Below are positions 34,931-43,179 of a DNA stretch of 64,000 bases, in pieces. The stretch covers positions 558,001 through 622,000 of the forward strand of contig CAVVMR010000001.1 in the NCBI GenBank assembly GCA_963749515.1. Reading direction: 5' to 3'. Position 1 is the stretch's first letter, and every line of letters begins with the position of its first letter. The notes beneath the pieces were generated by a model, which had not been told where the DNA came from, did not search any database, and worked only from the letters and a program-made list of their open reading frames with translations. The stretch is from Gaiellasilicea sp963749515. GTDB taxonomy: Bacteria; Actinomycetota; Thermoleophilia; Gaiellales; Gaiellaceae. Position numbers and translations under genes: made by a program.

Positions 34931-35562
34931 GCTCGGTTCGTCACGACGGCTTTCACGGACGCGCCGGCTTCGGCCGGCGCCCCGCGCTGCTCGTGATCGA
35001 CGTCAATCTCGGCTTCACCGATCCCGCATCGCCGCTCGTCTGCGAGCTCGACGGCGTGGTCACGGCGATCGGGCGCCTGCTCGGAGAGGCTCGCCGGGCG
35101 CAGCTCCCGGTCGTCTACACGACGGTTTCGTACACGGAGGGAGACAGGCTGACGGCGGCCGCGTTCATCGACAAGATCCCCGCACTGCTGACGCTGGAGG
35201 CCGGGAGCCGCTGGGCGGAGATCGATCCTCGCATCGCGCCGCTCCCGCACGAGCCGGTGGTGAACAAGCTCTTCGCCTCCGCGTTCTTCGGCACGCCGCT
35301 CTCGAGCCTGCTCGCCGCGGCCGGCTGTGACAGCGTGATCGTCACCGGCGCCTCGACCTCGGGATGCGTGCGCGCGACCGCCGTCGACGCGATCCAGCAC
35401 GGCTACCGGCCACTCGTCCCGCGCGAGGCGGTCGGCGACCGCAACACGGCCGCGCACGAGGCGAACCTCTACGACATCGACGCGAAGTACGGCGACGTCG
35501 TCTCGGTCGACGAGACCGTGGCGCACCTGGAAGAGCTCGCCGCCGCGATGGTCCGGGCGTGA
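34927..35562 (+). CDS. isochorismatase-fold cysteine hydrolase, N-carbamoylsarcosine amidase-like (first copy)
   Basis: A 211-residue hydrolase. The Asp-Lys-Cys triad is visible: LLVIDVNLGFTD (Asp), VVNKLFASAFFGT (Lys) and GASTSGCVRATAVDA (Cys). The N terminus GRRPALLVIDVNLGFTDPASPL and the EAVGDRN-AHEANLYDIDAKYGDVVS tail match the N-carbamoylsarcosine amidohydrolase group, which releases CO2 and ammonia from N-carbamoyl amines. Placed after HyuA-HyuB, it would act on the N-carbamoyl product. A related second copy occurs at 63031. Confidence 0.87.
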   Translation: MSSVRHDGFHGRAGFGRRPALLVIDVNLGFTDPASPLVCELDGVVTAIGRLLGEARRAQLPVVYTTVSYTEGDRLTAAAFIDKIPALLTLEAGSRWAEIDPRIAPLPHEPVVNKLFASAFFGTPLSSLLAAAGCDSVIVTGASTSGCVRATAVDAIQHGYRPLVPREAVGDRNTAAHEANLYDIDAKYGDVVSVDETVAHLEELAAAMVRA

Positions 35563-36401
35563 TGGAAGGCAAGGCCGCAGTCAACGGCGTCGACCTCTGG
35601 TACCAGATCACCGGCGAGGGAGAGCCGGTGATGCAGATCCACGGCGCGGGCTTCGGGCATTTCAACTTCGGGCCGAGCACACCCGAGCTGTCGAAGCGCT
35701 TCAGGGTCGTCGACTACGACATGCGCGGCTACGGCCAGTCCGATCGGCCCGTCCAGGACTACGACATGGAGGTCTGGGCGGACGACCTGGCCGGCCTGAT
35801 GGACGCGCTCGAGATCCCGGAGGCCCACATCCACGGCACCTCGATGGGCGGGATGATCGCGATCGTCTTCGCGGCGAAGTACCCCGAGCGGACGACCTCC
35901 GTCGTCATCAATTGCGCCGCCGCAAAGCTTGGCAGAACGGGGCGGCTGATCTTCAAGAACTGGATCGACATCGCTCGCCTCGACCCGGACGGGCCGGGCA
36001 GCCGCATCCTCGCCGAGCTGATCGGCTGGCAGGCGCTCTCGAAGCGCTTCGCCGAGAGCGACGACGGTGTGGCGGCGATCGACACGATCCAGGAGATCCT
36101 CCGCGACTCGAACCGGATCGAGGTCTTCACCGCCGCCTGCCAGGCGATGTGCGACATGGACCTGCGGCCCTGGCTGCCGAAGATCACCTCGCCCGCGCTC
36201 GTGCTGGGCGGCGACGAGGACATCATGACGCCGTGGGACCAGGGCCCCGGCGGCGCGGGCCAGGAGGCGATCTACCAGGGCATCACGGGCGCCGAGAAGC
36301 ATGTGATCCGCGGCTCGAACCACTCGACCATCTTCGACAACACCGAGGAGCACAACCGGGTCGTGATCGACTTCTTCGCGCGGCACGGTCGCGGCGCCTG
36401 A
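35562..36401 (+). CDS. alpha/beta hydrolase
   Basis: A 279-residue hydrolase. It has the oxyanion region QIHGAGFGHFNFG, DMRGYGQSDRP, the nucleophile elbow HGTSMGGMIA with catalytic Ser, an acid in PALVLGGDEDIMTP and the final His in RGSNHSTIF. There is no signal peptide. The fold covers esterases, lactonases and acyl-amide hydrolases; its position between a carbamoyl amidase and a permease suggests a ring-opened amide or ester intermediate. ATG 35562 overlaps the preceding TGA by one base. Confidence 0.88.
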   Translation: MEGKAAVNGVDLWYQITGEGEPVMQIHGAGFGHFNFGPSTPELSKRFRVVDYDMRGYGQSDRPVQDYDMEVWADDLAGLMDALEIPEAHIHGTSMGGMIAIVFAAKYPERTTSVVINCAAAKLGRTGRLIFKNWIDIARLDPDGPGSRILAELIGWQALSKRFAESDDGVAAIDTIQEILRDSNRIEVFTAACQAMCDMDLRPWLPKITSPALVLGGDEDIMTPWDQGPGGAGQEAIYQGITGAEKHVIRGSNHSTIFDNTEEHNRVVIDFFARHGRGA

Positions 36402-37777
36402 TGCCGGAGATCGAGGAGTACGGGGTCGAGCCGGTACCCGCCGAGCTTCGGACCGCGGGCTGGCGCACGCTGTTCGCGATCAACTTCACGTTCTTCCTCA
36501 ACCCGGTGATGTACGTGATCGGGGGACTCGCTGTCGTCGGCGGCGGGCTTCCCCTGTGGTGGGCCGTCGTGGCGCTGGTCATCGGCCAGGCGCTCGCCTT
36601 CGCGATCCTCGTGATCGCAGCCCAGCCGGGGGTCGACGACGGGCTGCCCGGGCAGGTCGCGATGCGCGCGACCTTCGGGTTCTGGGGCGCGCGTGGCCTG
36701 ACCTCGCCCTACCGGATGGTGGCCGGTATCTACTGGTTCGCGGCCCAGGCCCTGACCGGGGCGCTCGGGTTCCAGGCGATCGTGCAGGCGATCACCGGAG
36801 AGCGCCTGCCGCTCGTGCCCGTCGCCCTCGCCCTCGCCGTCGTGCAGGCCGCGGTGGCAGCGCTCGGGTTCGACGTGATGCGCTGGCTGCTGAGGGTCGT
36901 GCTGCCGCTCAGTCTCGGGTCGGCGGCCGTGCTCGTCACCCTCTACGTCGCAAGCGACGACCCGGCCTTCGCGGTCGGACGAGTGTTCGAGTCGCCCGAC
37001 CAGCAGCTCACGTGGGTCGGCTTCGCAACGTTCGTCACGGTGATGTGCGGTGCCTCGCTCACCCTCGTCACGAACGTCTCTGATTTCTGCCGCTACACGC
37101 CCACCCGGCGAGACATGCGCATCGGCCTGATCGCGTCCGCGCTGCTCTCTGCGGTCGCGACCACGTTCGTCGGCGGGTACGTCGCCGCCGCGACGGGCGA
37201 GACGAATCCGTTCGTGGCGGCGGCCGCCCTCACCACCAGCGATGTCGTGCTCGTACTCCTGCTCGTGGCGATCGTCGTCCAGACCTTCTCGGCAAACCTG
37301 ACGAACGTCTATACGGCCGGGATGTCGCTCGTGAACGCGGTGCCGCGACTCGGTCGTCTGCCCGCCACCATCGTGGCCGGGTCGCTGGCGGTCGTCCTCT
37401 CCGGGTTCCCAGGGTTCATCGAGGAGGCACAGACCTGGATCACCCACCTCGGGAACGTGGCGGCTCCGCTGGCCGGTGTCGTCCTCGCCGACTACGTGCT
37501 CGTGCAGCGGCTGCGCATCGACGTGCCGGCGCTGTTTCAGCCGCGCGGCAGATATCGGTATGCCTGGGGCGTGAACATCGCGGCGGTGGCGGCCACCGCG
37601 CTCGGCGTCGGCGTCTTCTACGCCATCCCGCACGAGCTGGTGAAGGTCGTGTGGGGCGTCTCGTCGGCGGCACTCGCCTACCTGGTGCTGAGCGTGCTCC
37701 AGGCTCGCCTCCTCGATCGTGAGCTCGGCCCGCAATGGGCTGCCCAGCAGTCGGTGGAGCCGGTGGGGAGACGATGA
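36401..37777 (+). CDS. NCS1-family cytosine/purine/hydantoin permease
   Basis: A 458-residue membrane protein with about twelve helices. The N-terminal TLFAINFTFFLNPVMYVIGGLAVVGGGLPLWWAVVALVIGQ, then GQVAMRATFGFWGARG, SDFCRYTPTRRDM and NLTNVYTAGMSLVNAVPRL are typical of PF02133 transporters (CodB, PucI, Mhp1 hydantoin permease), which are Na+- or H+-coupled. The likely cargo is the cyclic amide degraded by the operon. ATG 36401 overlaps the preceding stop by one base (TGATG), and its own stop overlaps the DUF3891 start (ATGA). Confidence 0.88.
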   Translation: MPEIEEYGVEPVPAELRTAGWRTLFAINFTFFLNPVMYVIGGLAVVGGGLPLWWAVVALVIGQALAFAILVIAAQPGVDDGLPGQVAMRATFGFWGARGLTSPYRMVAGIYWFAAQALTGALGFQAIVQAITGERLPLVPVALALAVVQAAVAALGFDVMRWLLRVVLPLSLGSAAVLVTLYVASDDPAFAVGRVFESPDQQLTWVGFATFVTVMCGASLTLVTNVSDFCRYTPTRRDMRIGLIASALLSAVATTFVGGYVAAATGETNPFVAAAALTTSDVVLVLLLVAIVVQTFSANLTNVYTAGMSLVNAVPRLGRLPATIVAGSLAVVLSGFPGFIEEAQTWITHLGNVAAPLAGVVLADYVLVQRLRIDVPALFQPRGRYRYAWGVNIAAVAATALGVGVFYAIPHELVKVVWGVSSAALAYLVLSVLQARLLDRELGPQWAAQQSVEPVGRR

Positions 37778-38478
37778 TCGTCCGCGACGCAGGCGACGCG
37801 TGGCAGGTCGTCATGCAGACCGATCACGCCGACCTCTCCGGCGCGTTCGCGGACGCGTGGCGCGACCGCGGCCCACGGCACGAGTCGGTCGCGATCGCGG
37901 CGCGGCGGCACGACGACGGCTGGGCTGTGTGGGAGCGCTCGCCGCGCCGCGACGAGAGCGGCAAGCCCGTGAACTTCCTCGACGTCGACGTCAGCTCGCA
38001 CCTCGCCTTCTACCGAGCGGGGATCGCGGCGGTCACGGAGCACGATCCGCAGGCGGGCCTGCTCGTGGCGATGCACGGCGCCGGGATCTACCGGCAGCGC
38101 TACGGGCTCGACCTCGGGCTGTCTCTCACGCGTGCCCCGGAGGTGCAGGAACAGGTCGAGGTGTTCGTGGCCGAGCAGGAGGCGAAGTTCGGAGGCGATC
38201 CCGGCGAGCACCGAGCGGACTACGACCTCCTCCAGCTCTACGACCGGCTCTCGCTCTACTTCTGCATGCGCGACGTCGAGGCCGGCGAGGCTGCGGAGCT
38301 GCAGGGGTACCAGCTCGAGCCCGTGGCCCCGTGGCACGCCCGGATCTCCCCCTATCCCTTCGGCGAAAGCCCCGCACGTTTCTCGCTCGTGCGGCGGATG
38401 ATCCCCAAAGGAGCGTCGACCGGCGTCCTCGCAACGGCTCCCGATCGCGTCGCAATCACCGTCGAGGGATCCGGTTGA
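37774..38478 (+). CDS. DUF3891 family protein
   Basis: A 234-residue soluble protein matching DUF3891. MIVRDAGDAWQVVMQTDHADLSGAFADAW is the family N terminus, followed by SVAIAARRHDDGWAVWE, PVNFLDVDVSSHLAFYRAGI and DYDLLQLYDRLSLYFCMRD. The conserved H-x-D / R-R-H-D-D-G-W / H-x-AFY residues look like a metal site, as in HD-type proteins, but the activity is unknown. It is the last gene of the operon beginning at 28773, coupled to the permease gene by ATGA, so it probably acts on the same cyclic amide or its product. Confidence 0.8.
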   Translation: MIVRDAGDAWQVVMQTDHADLSGAFADAWRDRGPRHESVAIAARRHDDGWAVWERSPRRDESGKPVNFLDVDVSSHLAFYRAGIAAVTEHDPQAGLLVAMHGAGIYRQRYGLDLGLSLTRAPEVQEQVEVFVAEQEAKFGGDPGEHRADYDLLQLYDRLSLYFCMRDVEAGEAAELQGYQLEPVAPWHARISPYPFGESPARFSLVRRMIPKGASTGVLATAPDRVAITVEGSG

Positions 38479-38505
38479 CTCGCGAGCCGCGAAGGTTGTA
38501 TACAA
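38475..38505 (+). promoter_or_regulatory. promoter with TTGTATACAA operator (transporter operon)
   Basis: TTGACT (38475-38480) overlaps the DUF3891 stop region. The perfect 10-bp palindrome TTGTATACAA lies at 38496-38505, covering the -10 (TGTATA at 16 bases or TATACA at 18 bases spacing). The same layout occurs at 61524-61556. Binding by an FCD GntR protein here would block RNA polymerase. The ABC transporter operon starts at 38600. Confidence 0.72.
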
Positions 38506-38599
38506 GCACCATCGAGCTGAACGGGGTTTGTCCGGGCCTTACAACCACCGACTGTGGCGCAGCCCACTCGCACGGTGCGAGCGGGCGAAAGGAGGGCAT

Positions 38600-40138
38600 A
38601 TGAGCGAGTTCGACGACGCGGAGTTCGATGTCCACGAATTCGCGGAGCAACTCGGCTACACCGACGAACTGGGCCGGCACGACATGTCGGACCCGAACAT
38701 CGAGCGGGCGACGACCAAGTCGTCGCGCGGCCTGAGCCGGCGTGACCTGGTCGTCAAGGGCGGTCTCGGCGCAGCGGCTCTGACCGGGCTGGGCGGCGTT
38801 GCGGGGCAGGCGTCCGCGGCTCCGGCAGCAAAGAACCGCTACACCGGCACGTTGCGCGTGATCACCCTCGGCGTCGAATGGCCTCAGGGTGCAGAGCAGC
38901 AGGCTGAGAAGGACCTCGGCTTCAAGTTCAACGTGCAGCCGATGAGCACGAACGCGCAGGTCCAGAAGTCGATCACCGCGCCAGACAGCTTCGACATGCT
39001 GGGTGGCTACAACTACCAGTTCTTCCAGATCTGGCCCACGGGCAACTTCCAGGCCGTCGACCGGAACAAGATCAGGGCGTGGAACAGCTTCTACCCCGTC
39101 TTCACGAAGGGGAAGGTGCTTCCAGGCCGCAAGGACTGCACGCCCGGTCAGGGCAACGCGCCCTACCGCGTGCTCTACCTCGACCCGAACCGCAGCTCGG
39201 GCCTTCCGCTCACCAAGGAAGGGCCGCGCAACAACAGGGCGATCGTCCAGTGGTGGAACGACGGTGCCAACGCGGCGTACGGCGGCAAGCCCCAGCCGAC
39301 GTCGATCGTGGGGCCGCCGGCCCACTTCAACATGGACTCGATGGGCTACAACGGCGACGTCATCAAGAAGCAGCCGGGCCAGGTCTCGTGGGCCGAGCTC
39401 CTCAACGGCCGGCACAAGGGCCGCGTCGCGGTCCTGAACGACCCTGGCATCGCGATGGCCGACCTGGGCAACGCCGTCCAGGCGCTCGGGCTGATGAAGT
39501 TCAAGAACCTCGGGAACATGACCCGCGGCGAGATGGATCGCTTGTTCAAGATCCTCTCGACGTACAAGAAGAACGGGCATTTCCGCGCGTTCTGGTCGAC
39601 CTTCAACGAGTCCGTGAACCTGATGGCCTCCAAGGAGGTCGTGATCGAGTCGATGTGGTCGCCGGCGGTGGCGCTTCTCGTCGCCCAGGGTGTGAACTGT
39701 CGCTACGCCTTCCCGAAGGAGGGCATGCGCGGCTGGTGCAGCGCCCAGGGGATCCCGAAGCACGTCACCGGCGAGAAGCTCGACGCGGCGTACGCCTACC
39801 TCAACTGGATGTACGAGGGCTATCTCGGCGCGCTGATCATGCGTCAGGGCTACTACATCGCGAACGGCACGAGCCTGCCGAAGTGGCTGAAGTCCAGCCG
39901 TGCGAAGTCGACCGCGAAGCCTGCGTTCACGCCGGAGGAGTACCAGTTCTGGTACAACGGCAAGCCTGCTTCGCGCGACCTCCCGGGCATCACCGGACGC
40001 GTCGGCGACATCAAGAAGGGCCAGATACGAGACGGTGGCTCGTTCATCAGGCGCTCCTGCAAATACACCGCCTGGAACTCGTTCTACACCGAGAACGTGT
40101 ACCAGGTGAAGAAGTTCAACGAGTTCCTCAGCGCCTAG
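38600..40138 (+). CDS. ABC transporter substrate-binding protein, PotD-like, Tat-exported
   Basis: A 512-residue extracellular binding protein. The first 45 residues are acidic (MSEFDDAEFDVHEFAEQLG...). The twin-arginine signal follows with RR at residues 47-48 (LSRRDLVVKGGLGAAALTGLGG). The mature part begins at about residue 75 and resembles the spermidine/putrescine-type SBP_bac_8 fold (LRVITLGVEWPQGAEQQAEKDLGFKFNVQPM, SFDMLGGYNYQFFQIWPTG, AYAYLNWMYEGYLGALIMRQGYY). It is larger than PotD (about 350). ATG 38600 follows AAAGGAGG with 5 bases of spacing. The ligand is probably a small nitrogenous compound. Confidence 0.88.
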   Translation: MSEFDDAEFDVHEFAEQLGYTDELGRHDMSDPNIERATTKSSRGLSRRDLVVKGGLGAAALTGLGGVAGQASAAPAAKNRYTGTLRVITLGVEWPQGAEQQAEKDLGFKFNVQPMSTNAQVQKSITAPDSFDMLGGYNYQFFQIWPTGNFQAVDRNKIRAWNSFYPVFTKGKVLPGRKDCTPGQGNAPYRVLYLDPNRSSGLPLTKEGPRNNRAIVQWWNDGANAAYGGKPQPTSIVGPPAHFNMDSMGYNGDVIKKQPGQVSWAELLNGRHKGRVAVLNDPGIAMADLGNAVQALGLMKFKNLGNMTRGEMDRLFKILSTYKKNGHFRAFWSTFNESVNLMASKEVVIESMWSPAVALLVAQGVNCRYAFPKEGMRGWCSAQGIPKHVTGEKLDAAYAYLNWMYEGYLGALIMRQGYYIANGTSLPKWLKSSRAKSTAKPAFTPEEYQFWYNGKPASRDLPGITGRVGDIKKGQIRDGGSFIRRSCKYTAWNSFYTENVYQVKKFNEFLSA

Positions 40139-40141
40139 GAC

Positions 40142-41284
40142 ATGGCGGAGGAAGCCGTCGGACAGACATCGGAGGGGGCGGCGCGCGCCGCCCCCTCTTC
40201 CTCTAACGAAACCGGCTTCGACCTCAAGGGGGTCTCGAAGGTATTCCCCGGCGGGACGCTCGCCGTGGACGACTTCAACCTGCACATCGACCACGGCGAG
40301 TACGTGGTCCTGCTCGGCCCGTCGGGTTGCGGCAAGACGACCACGCTCCGGATGATCGGCGGCCACGACTTCCCGACGAGCGGGGACATCCTGCTCGACG
40401 GACAGTCGCTCGTCTCGCTCCCGCCCCACAAGCGGCCCACGACGACCGTCTTCCAGCACTTCGCGCTGTTCCCCCACCGGACGGTGCTCCAGAACGTCGA
40501 GTTCGGGCTGAAGATGCACGGGATGGGGAAGGCCGAGCGGCGCCGGCTCGCGTCGGAAGCGCTCAACATGGTGGGCCTCGAGGAGTTCGGCGAGCGCAGG
40601 CCGCGGCAGCTCTCCGGCGGGCAGCAGCAGCGCGTCGCTCTGGCGCGCGTGCTGGTGACGAAGCCGAAGGCGCTCCTGCTCGACGAGCCGCTCGGCGACC
40701 TCGACCGGCTGCTGCAGCTGCGGATGCGCGTCGAGCTGCGGAACCTCCAGCGCCAGCTCGGGCTGACCTTCATCCACGTGACGCACAACCAGGAAGAAGC
40801 GCTCTCGATGGCCGACCGGATCGTCGTCATGAACGACGCGCGCATCCAGCAGGTGGCCGACCCGCTGACGATCGCGACCCGCCCGGAGACCGAGCTCGTC
40901 GCCCGCTTCATGGGCGACAACAACATCATCCACGGCACGGTCGCAAGCCGCGACGGCGATCGTCTCGTGCTCGAGAACGGCGCGGTCCGGGCGAGCGTGG
41001 TCGCGCCGGGCAACGACCGCGCCGTCGGTGACAAGGCCGTGGTGGCCGTGCGGGCGGCTGCAGTCGAGCTCGGCGCCGGCGGCACGGACGGCGGTGAGAA
41101 CTCCGCGGAGTGCGAGATCGTCTTCGTCGAGTTCCTCGGCGACCTGATCAAGCTCCACCTGTCAGCCGAGGGCGACCGCATGCTCGCGAAGCTGCCGGGG
41201 GAGGAGTACGGAGCTCTCCGCGGCCGCGAGGGCGAGCGTGTGACGATCGCGTGGAAGGAGGAGGATGTCCAGCTCCTCCGGTGA
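40142..41284 (+). CDS. ABC transporter ATPase, PotA-like
   Basis: A 380-residue ATPase. Walker A is GPSGCGKTTT, the Q loop lies in TVFQHFALFPHRTV, the signature is LSGGQQQRVALARVL, Walker B is LLLDEPLGDLD and the switch His is in HVTHNQEEAL. A C-terminal TOBE-like regulatory domain begins at about residue 270. ATG 40142 is 3 bases after the binding-protein stop. Codons 11-19 contain a perfect 26-base palindrome. It energises import with the two permeases downstream and overlaps the first permease gene by 20 bases. Confidence 0.93.
   Translation: MAEEAVGQTSEGAARAAPSSSNETGFDLKGVSKVFPGGTLAVDDFNLHIDHGEYVVLLGPSGCGKTTTLRMIGGHDFPTSGDILLDGQSLVSLPPHKRPTTTVFQHFALFPHRTVLQNVEFGLKMHGMGKAERRRLASEALNMVGLEEFGERRPRQLSGGQQQRVALARVLVTKPKALLLDEPLGDLDRLLQLRMRVELRNLQRQLGLTFIHVTHNQEEALSMADRIVVMNDARIQQVADPLTIATRPETELVARFMGDNNIIHGTVASRDGDRLVLENGAVRASVVAPGNDRAVGDKAVVAVRAAAVELGAGGTDGGENSAECEIVFVEFLGDLIKLHLSAEGDRMLAKLPGEEYGALRGREGERVTIAWKEEDVQLLR
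40172..40197 (+). repeat. 26-base perfect palindrome inside the start of the ATPase gene
   Basis: Thirteen bases (starting GAGGGGGCGG) are mirrored exactly. As RNA it forms a stem of at least 11 G/C-rich pairs, 34 bases after the binding-protein stop, followed by CTTCCTC rather than a full U-tract. It could slow transcription or RNase decay between the binding protein and the rest of the transporter. Confidence 0.6.
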
Positions 41285-42251
41285 CGGGCGCCCGCAGCTC
41301 GACATCGGCGAGATCGAGCAAGCCGAAGAGATTCTCGAGCAGCGGCCGCCCAAGGCCGAAGCGGCGCAAGGGGCCGCAGCGAGGCGGCCGGGCAGGCGCG
41401 GGCTGACCGCACTCTGGGCCGCGCCGGGCTTGCTCTGGCTCGGCTTCTACCTGATCGCGCCTCTCGTCTTCATCGTCCTCGTCAGCTTCTGGACGTACCA
41501 GGTCGGCGCCTCGTCCGGCTTCGTCACCGACTGGACGCTCTCCAACTACAGCGAGCTGTTCCGCGACAGCGTCTACTGGGACAACATGCGCTCGAGCTTC
41601 TTCCGGTCGCTGATCGCCGTCGTCGCGTGCCTCGTCTTCGGTTTCCCGGTCGCCTACTTCCTGGCGCTCAAGGTCAACAACCTGCGAAACCAGATCGCGC
41701 TCTTCATCCTCGCGCTCGCGCCGTTCTGGACGAGCTACCTGACCCGCTCGGTCGCCTGGACGTACCCCCTGATGGGGCGCGAGGGCGGGCTCAACCAGGT
41801 GCTCGGCAAGCTCGGCATTCCGGGCGCGCCCTTCGAGCAGCTCGGCTTCTCGGGCCTCTCCGTGACGCTGGCGATGATCCAGCTGTACATCCTCTTCATG
41901 GTCACGCCGCTCTTCTTCACGCTCTCGCAGGTCGACCGCACGGCGCTCGAAGCCGCGCGCGACCTGGGCGGCAACTGGCTCCGGACCTTCCGCGAGGTGA
42001 TCCTGCCCCAGGCGATGCCCGGCGTCGTGATCGGCTCGATCTTCATCTTCGTGCTCACGATGGGCGAGTACGGGACCGTGCGCGTGATCGGCGGCAACGT
42101 GATCTCCTCCGTCGGCACGATCGTCCAGTCGAAGGTCGAGATCGCCGTCCAGTATCCGCAGGGCGCAGCCTCGGCGGTGCTGCTCGTCGTCGCCCTCGTC
42201 GCGGGAGTGTTCGTGATCACGCGGTTCTCGAACCTCAGAGAGGACCTCTGA
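41265..42251 (+). CDS. ABC transporter permease, PotB-like
   Basis: A 328-residue permease with a cytoplasmic N-terminal tail of about 45 residues and six hydrophobic helices. The EAA coupling loop, DRTALEAARDLGGNWLRTFREVILPQAMPG, is characteristic of the spermidine/putrescine family. Its start (ATG, with GGAGGAGG directly upstream) lies inside the ATPase gene, so translation is coupled. It pairs with the next gene as the transmembrane heterodimer. Confidence 0.92.
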   Translation: MSSSSGDGRPQLDIGEIEQAEEILEQRPPKAEAAQGAAARRPGRRGLTALWAAPGLLWLGFYLIAPLVFIVLVSFWTYQVGASSGFVTDWTLSNYSELFRDSVYWDNMRSSFFRSLIAVVACLVFGFPVAYFLALKVNNLRNQIALFILALAPFWTSYLTRSVAWTYPLMGREGGLNQVLGKLGIPGAPFEQLGFSGLSVTLAMIQLYILFMVTPLFFTLSQVDRTALEAARDLGGNWLRTFREVILPQAMPGVVIGSIFIFVLTMGEYGTVRVIGGNVISSVGTIVQSKVEIAVQYPQGAASAVLLVVALVAGVFVITRFSNLREDL

Positions 42252-42252
42252 C

Positions 42253-43173
42253 GTGAAGCGTCGCACCGACTGGGCGAAGTGGGGCCTCGCTCTCTACTTC
42301 GTGCTCTTCCTGGCCTTCCTCTACGCCCCGATGATCCTGATGGGAATCCTCTCCTTCCAGGGCCCGTTCGGCTCGATCACCTGGCCCTTCCGGGGCCCGG
42401 TCAGCCTCGAGTGGTGGAAGTCGCTCTTCGACGCGAACATCCCCGGCTCGCACGCCGACGAGATCCGCGCGTCGGGCAAGGTCTCGCTCTGGATGAGCCT
42501 GGCCGCGGGCGCGATCGTCAGCATCATCGCCTTCACGCTCTCGATGGCGTTCCGGCGCAAGTTCCGTGGCGAAGGGGCCTTCTTCTACCTGGTCATGCTC
42601 GCCCTGATGACGCCGGGCTTCCTGCTCGCGCTCGGGACGCAGCTCTTCTGGTCGTGGCTCGGGGAGGCGCCGTCGCTCTGGCGGACTGCGCTCGGCGCGA
42701 ACGTGATCTGGGGGATCCCGTTCGGCTTCCTCGTGATGCTCGCGGTCTGGAATCGCTACGACGAGGGGATCGAAGAGGCCGCGCGCGACCTCGGCGCCGA
42801 TCAGAAACGGACCTTCCGCGAGGTGACGCTCCCGCTCGTGTGGACGGGCATCTTCGGCTGCTTCCTCTTCGGCTTCACGCTGGCGTGGAACGACTACGAC
42901 CGCTCGATCCTGCTCGTGAGCGGCTCGGAGATCCAGACGCTGCCGCTGACGATCGGAGGCCTTACCTTCACCGGCGCGATCCGGCCCGACCTCTACGCGC
43001 TCGGCACCGCGACGACGCTCGTCTCGCTGGGCACGATCGTGCTGCTGCTCGTCGTGGCCGCGGTGCGCCTGCGGTTCATCGGGCGGCGTGCCGCCCCTGC
43101 GATCGAGGAGGAGCTCGGCGTGGCGGAAGGGCTGGACATGGGCGCGGCGCGCGCCTCCTCGGACTCGAAGTAG
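42253..43173 (+). CDS. ABC transporter permease, PotC-like
   Basis: A 306-residue permease with six hydrophobic helices. The EAA loop is EGIEEAARDLGADQKRTFREVTLPLVWTG. It begins at GTG 42253, one base after the preceding stop, and ends 6 bases before the asparaginase gene. It completes the importer SBP-ATPase-B-C. A C-terminal tail of about 30 residues after the last helix is poorly conserved in the family. Confidence 0.92.
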   Translation: MKRRTDWAKWGLALYFVLFLAFLYAPMILMGILSFQGPFGSITWPFRGPVSLEWWKSLFDANIPGSHADEIRASGKVSLWMSLAAGAIVSIIAFTLSMAFRRKFRGEGAFFYLVMLALMTPGFLLALGTQLFWSWLGEAPSLWRTALGANVIWGIPFGFLVMLAVWNRYDEGIEEAARDLGADQKRTFREVTLPLVWTGIFGCFLFGFTLAWNDYDRSILLVSGSEIQTLPLTIGGLTFTGAIRPDLYALGTATTLVSLGTIVLLLVVAAVRLRFIGRRAAPAIEEELGVAEGLDMGAARASSDSK

Positions 43174-43179
43174 GCCGCG

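Noticed and set aside
38456..41158. 900-codon minus-strand frame across the ABC transporter genes
   Set aside because: Antisense to clearly functional binding protein and ATPase; no homologous motif.
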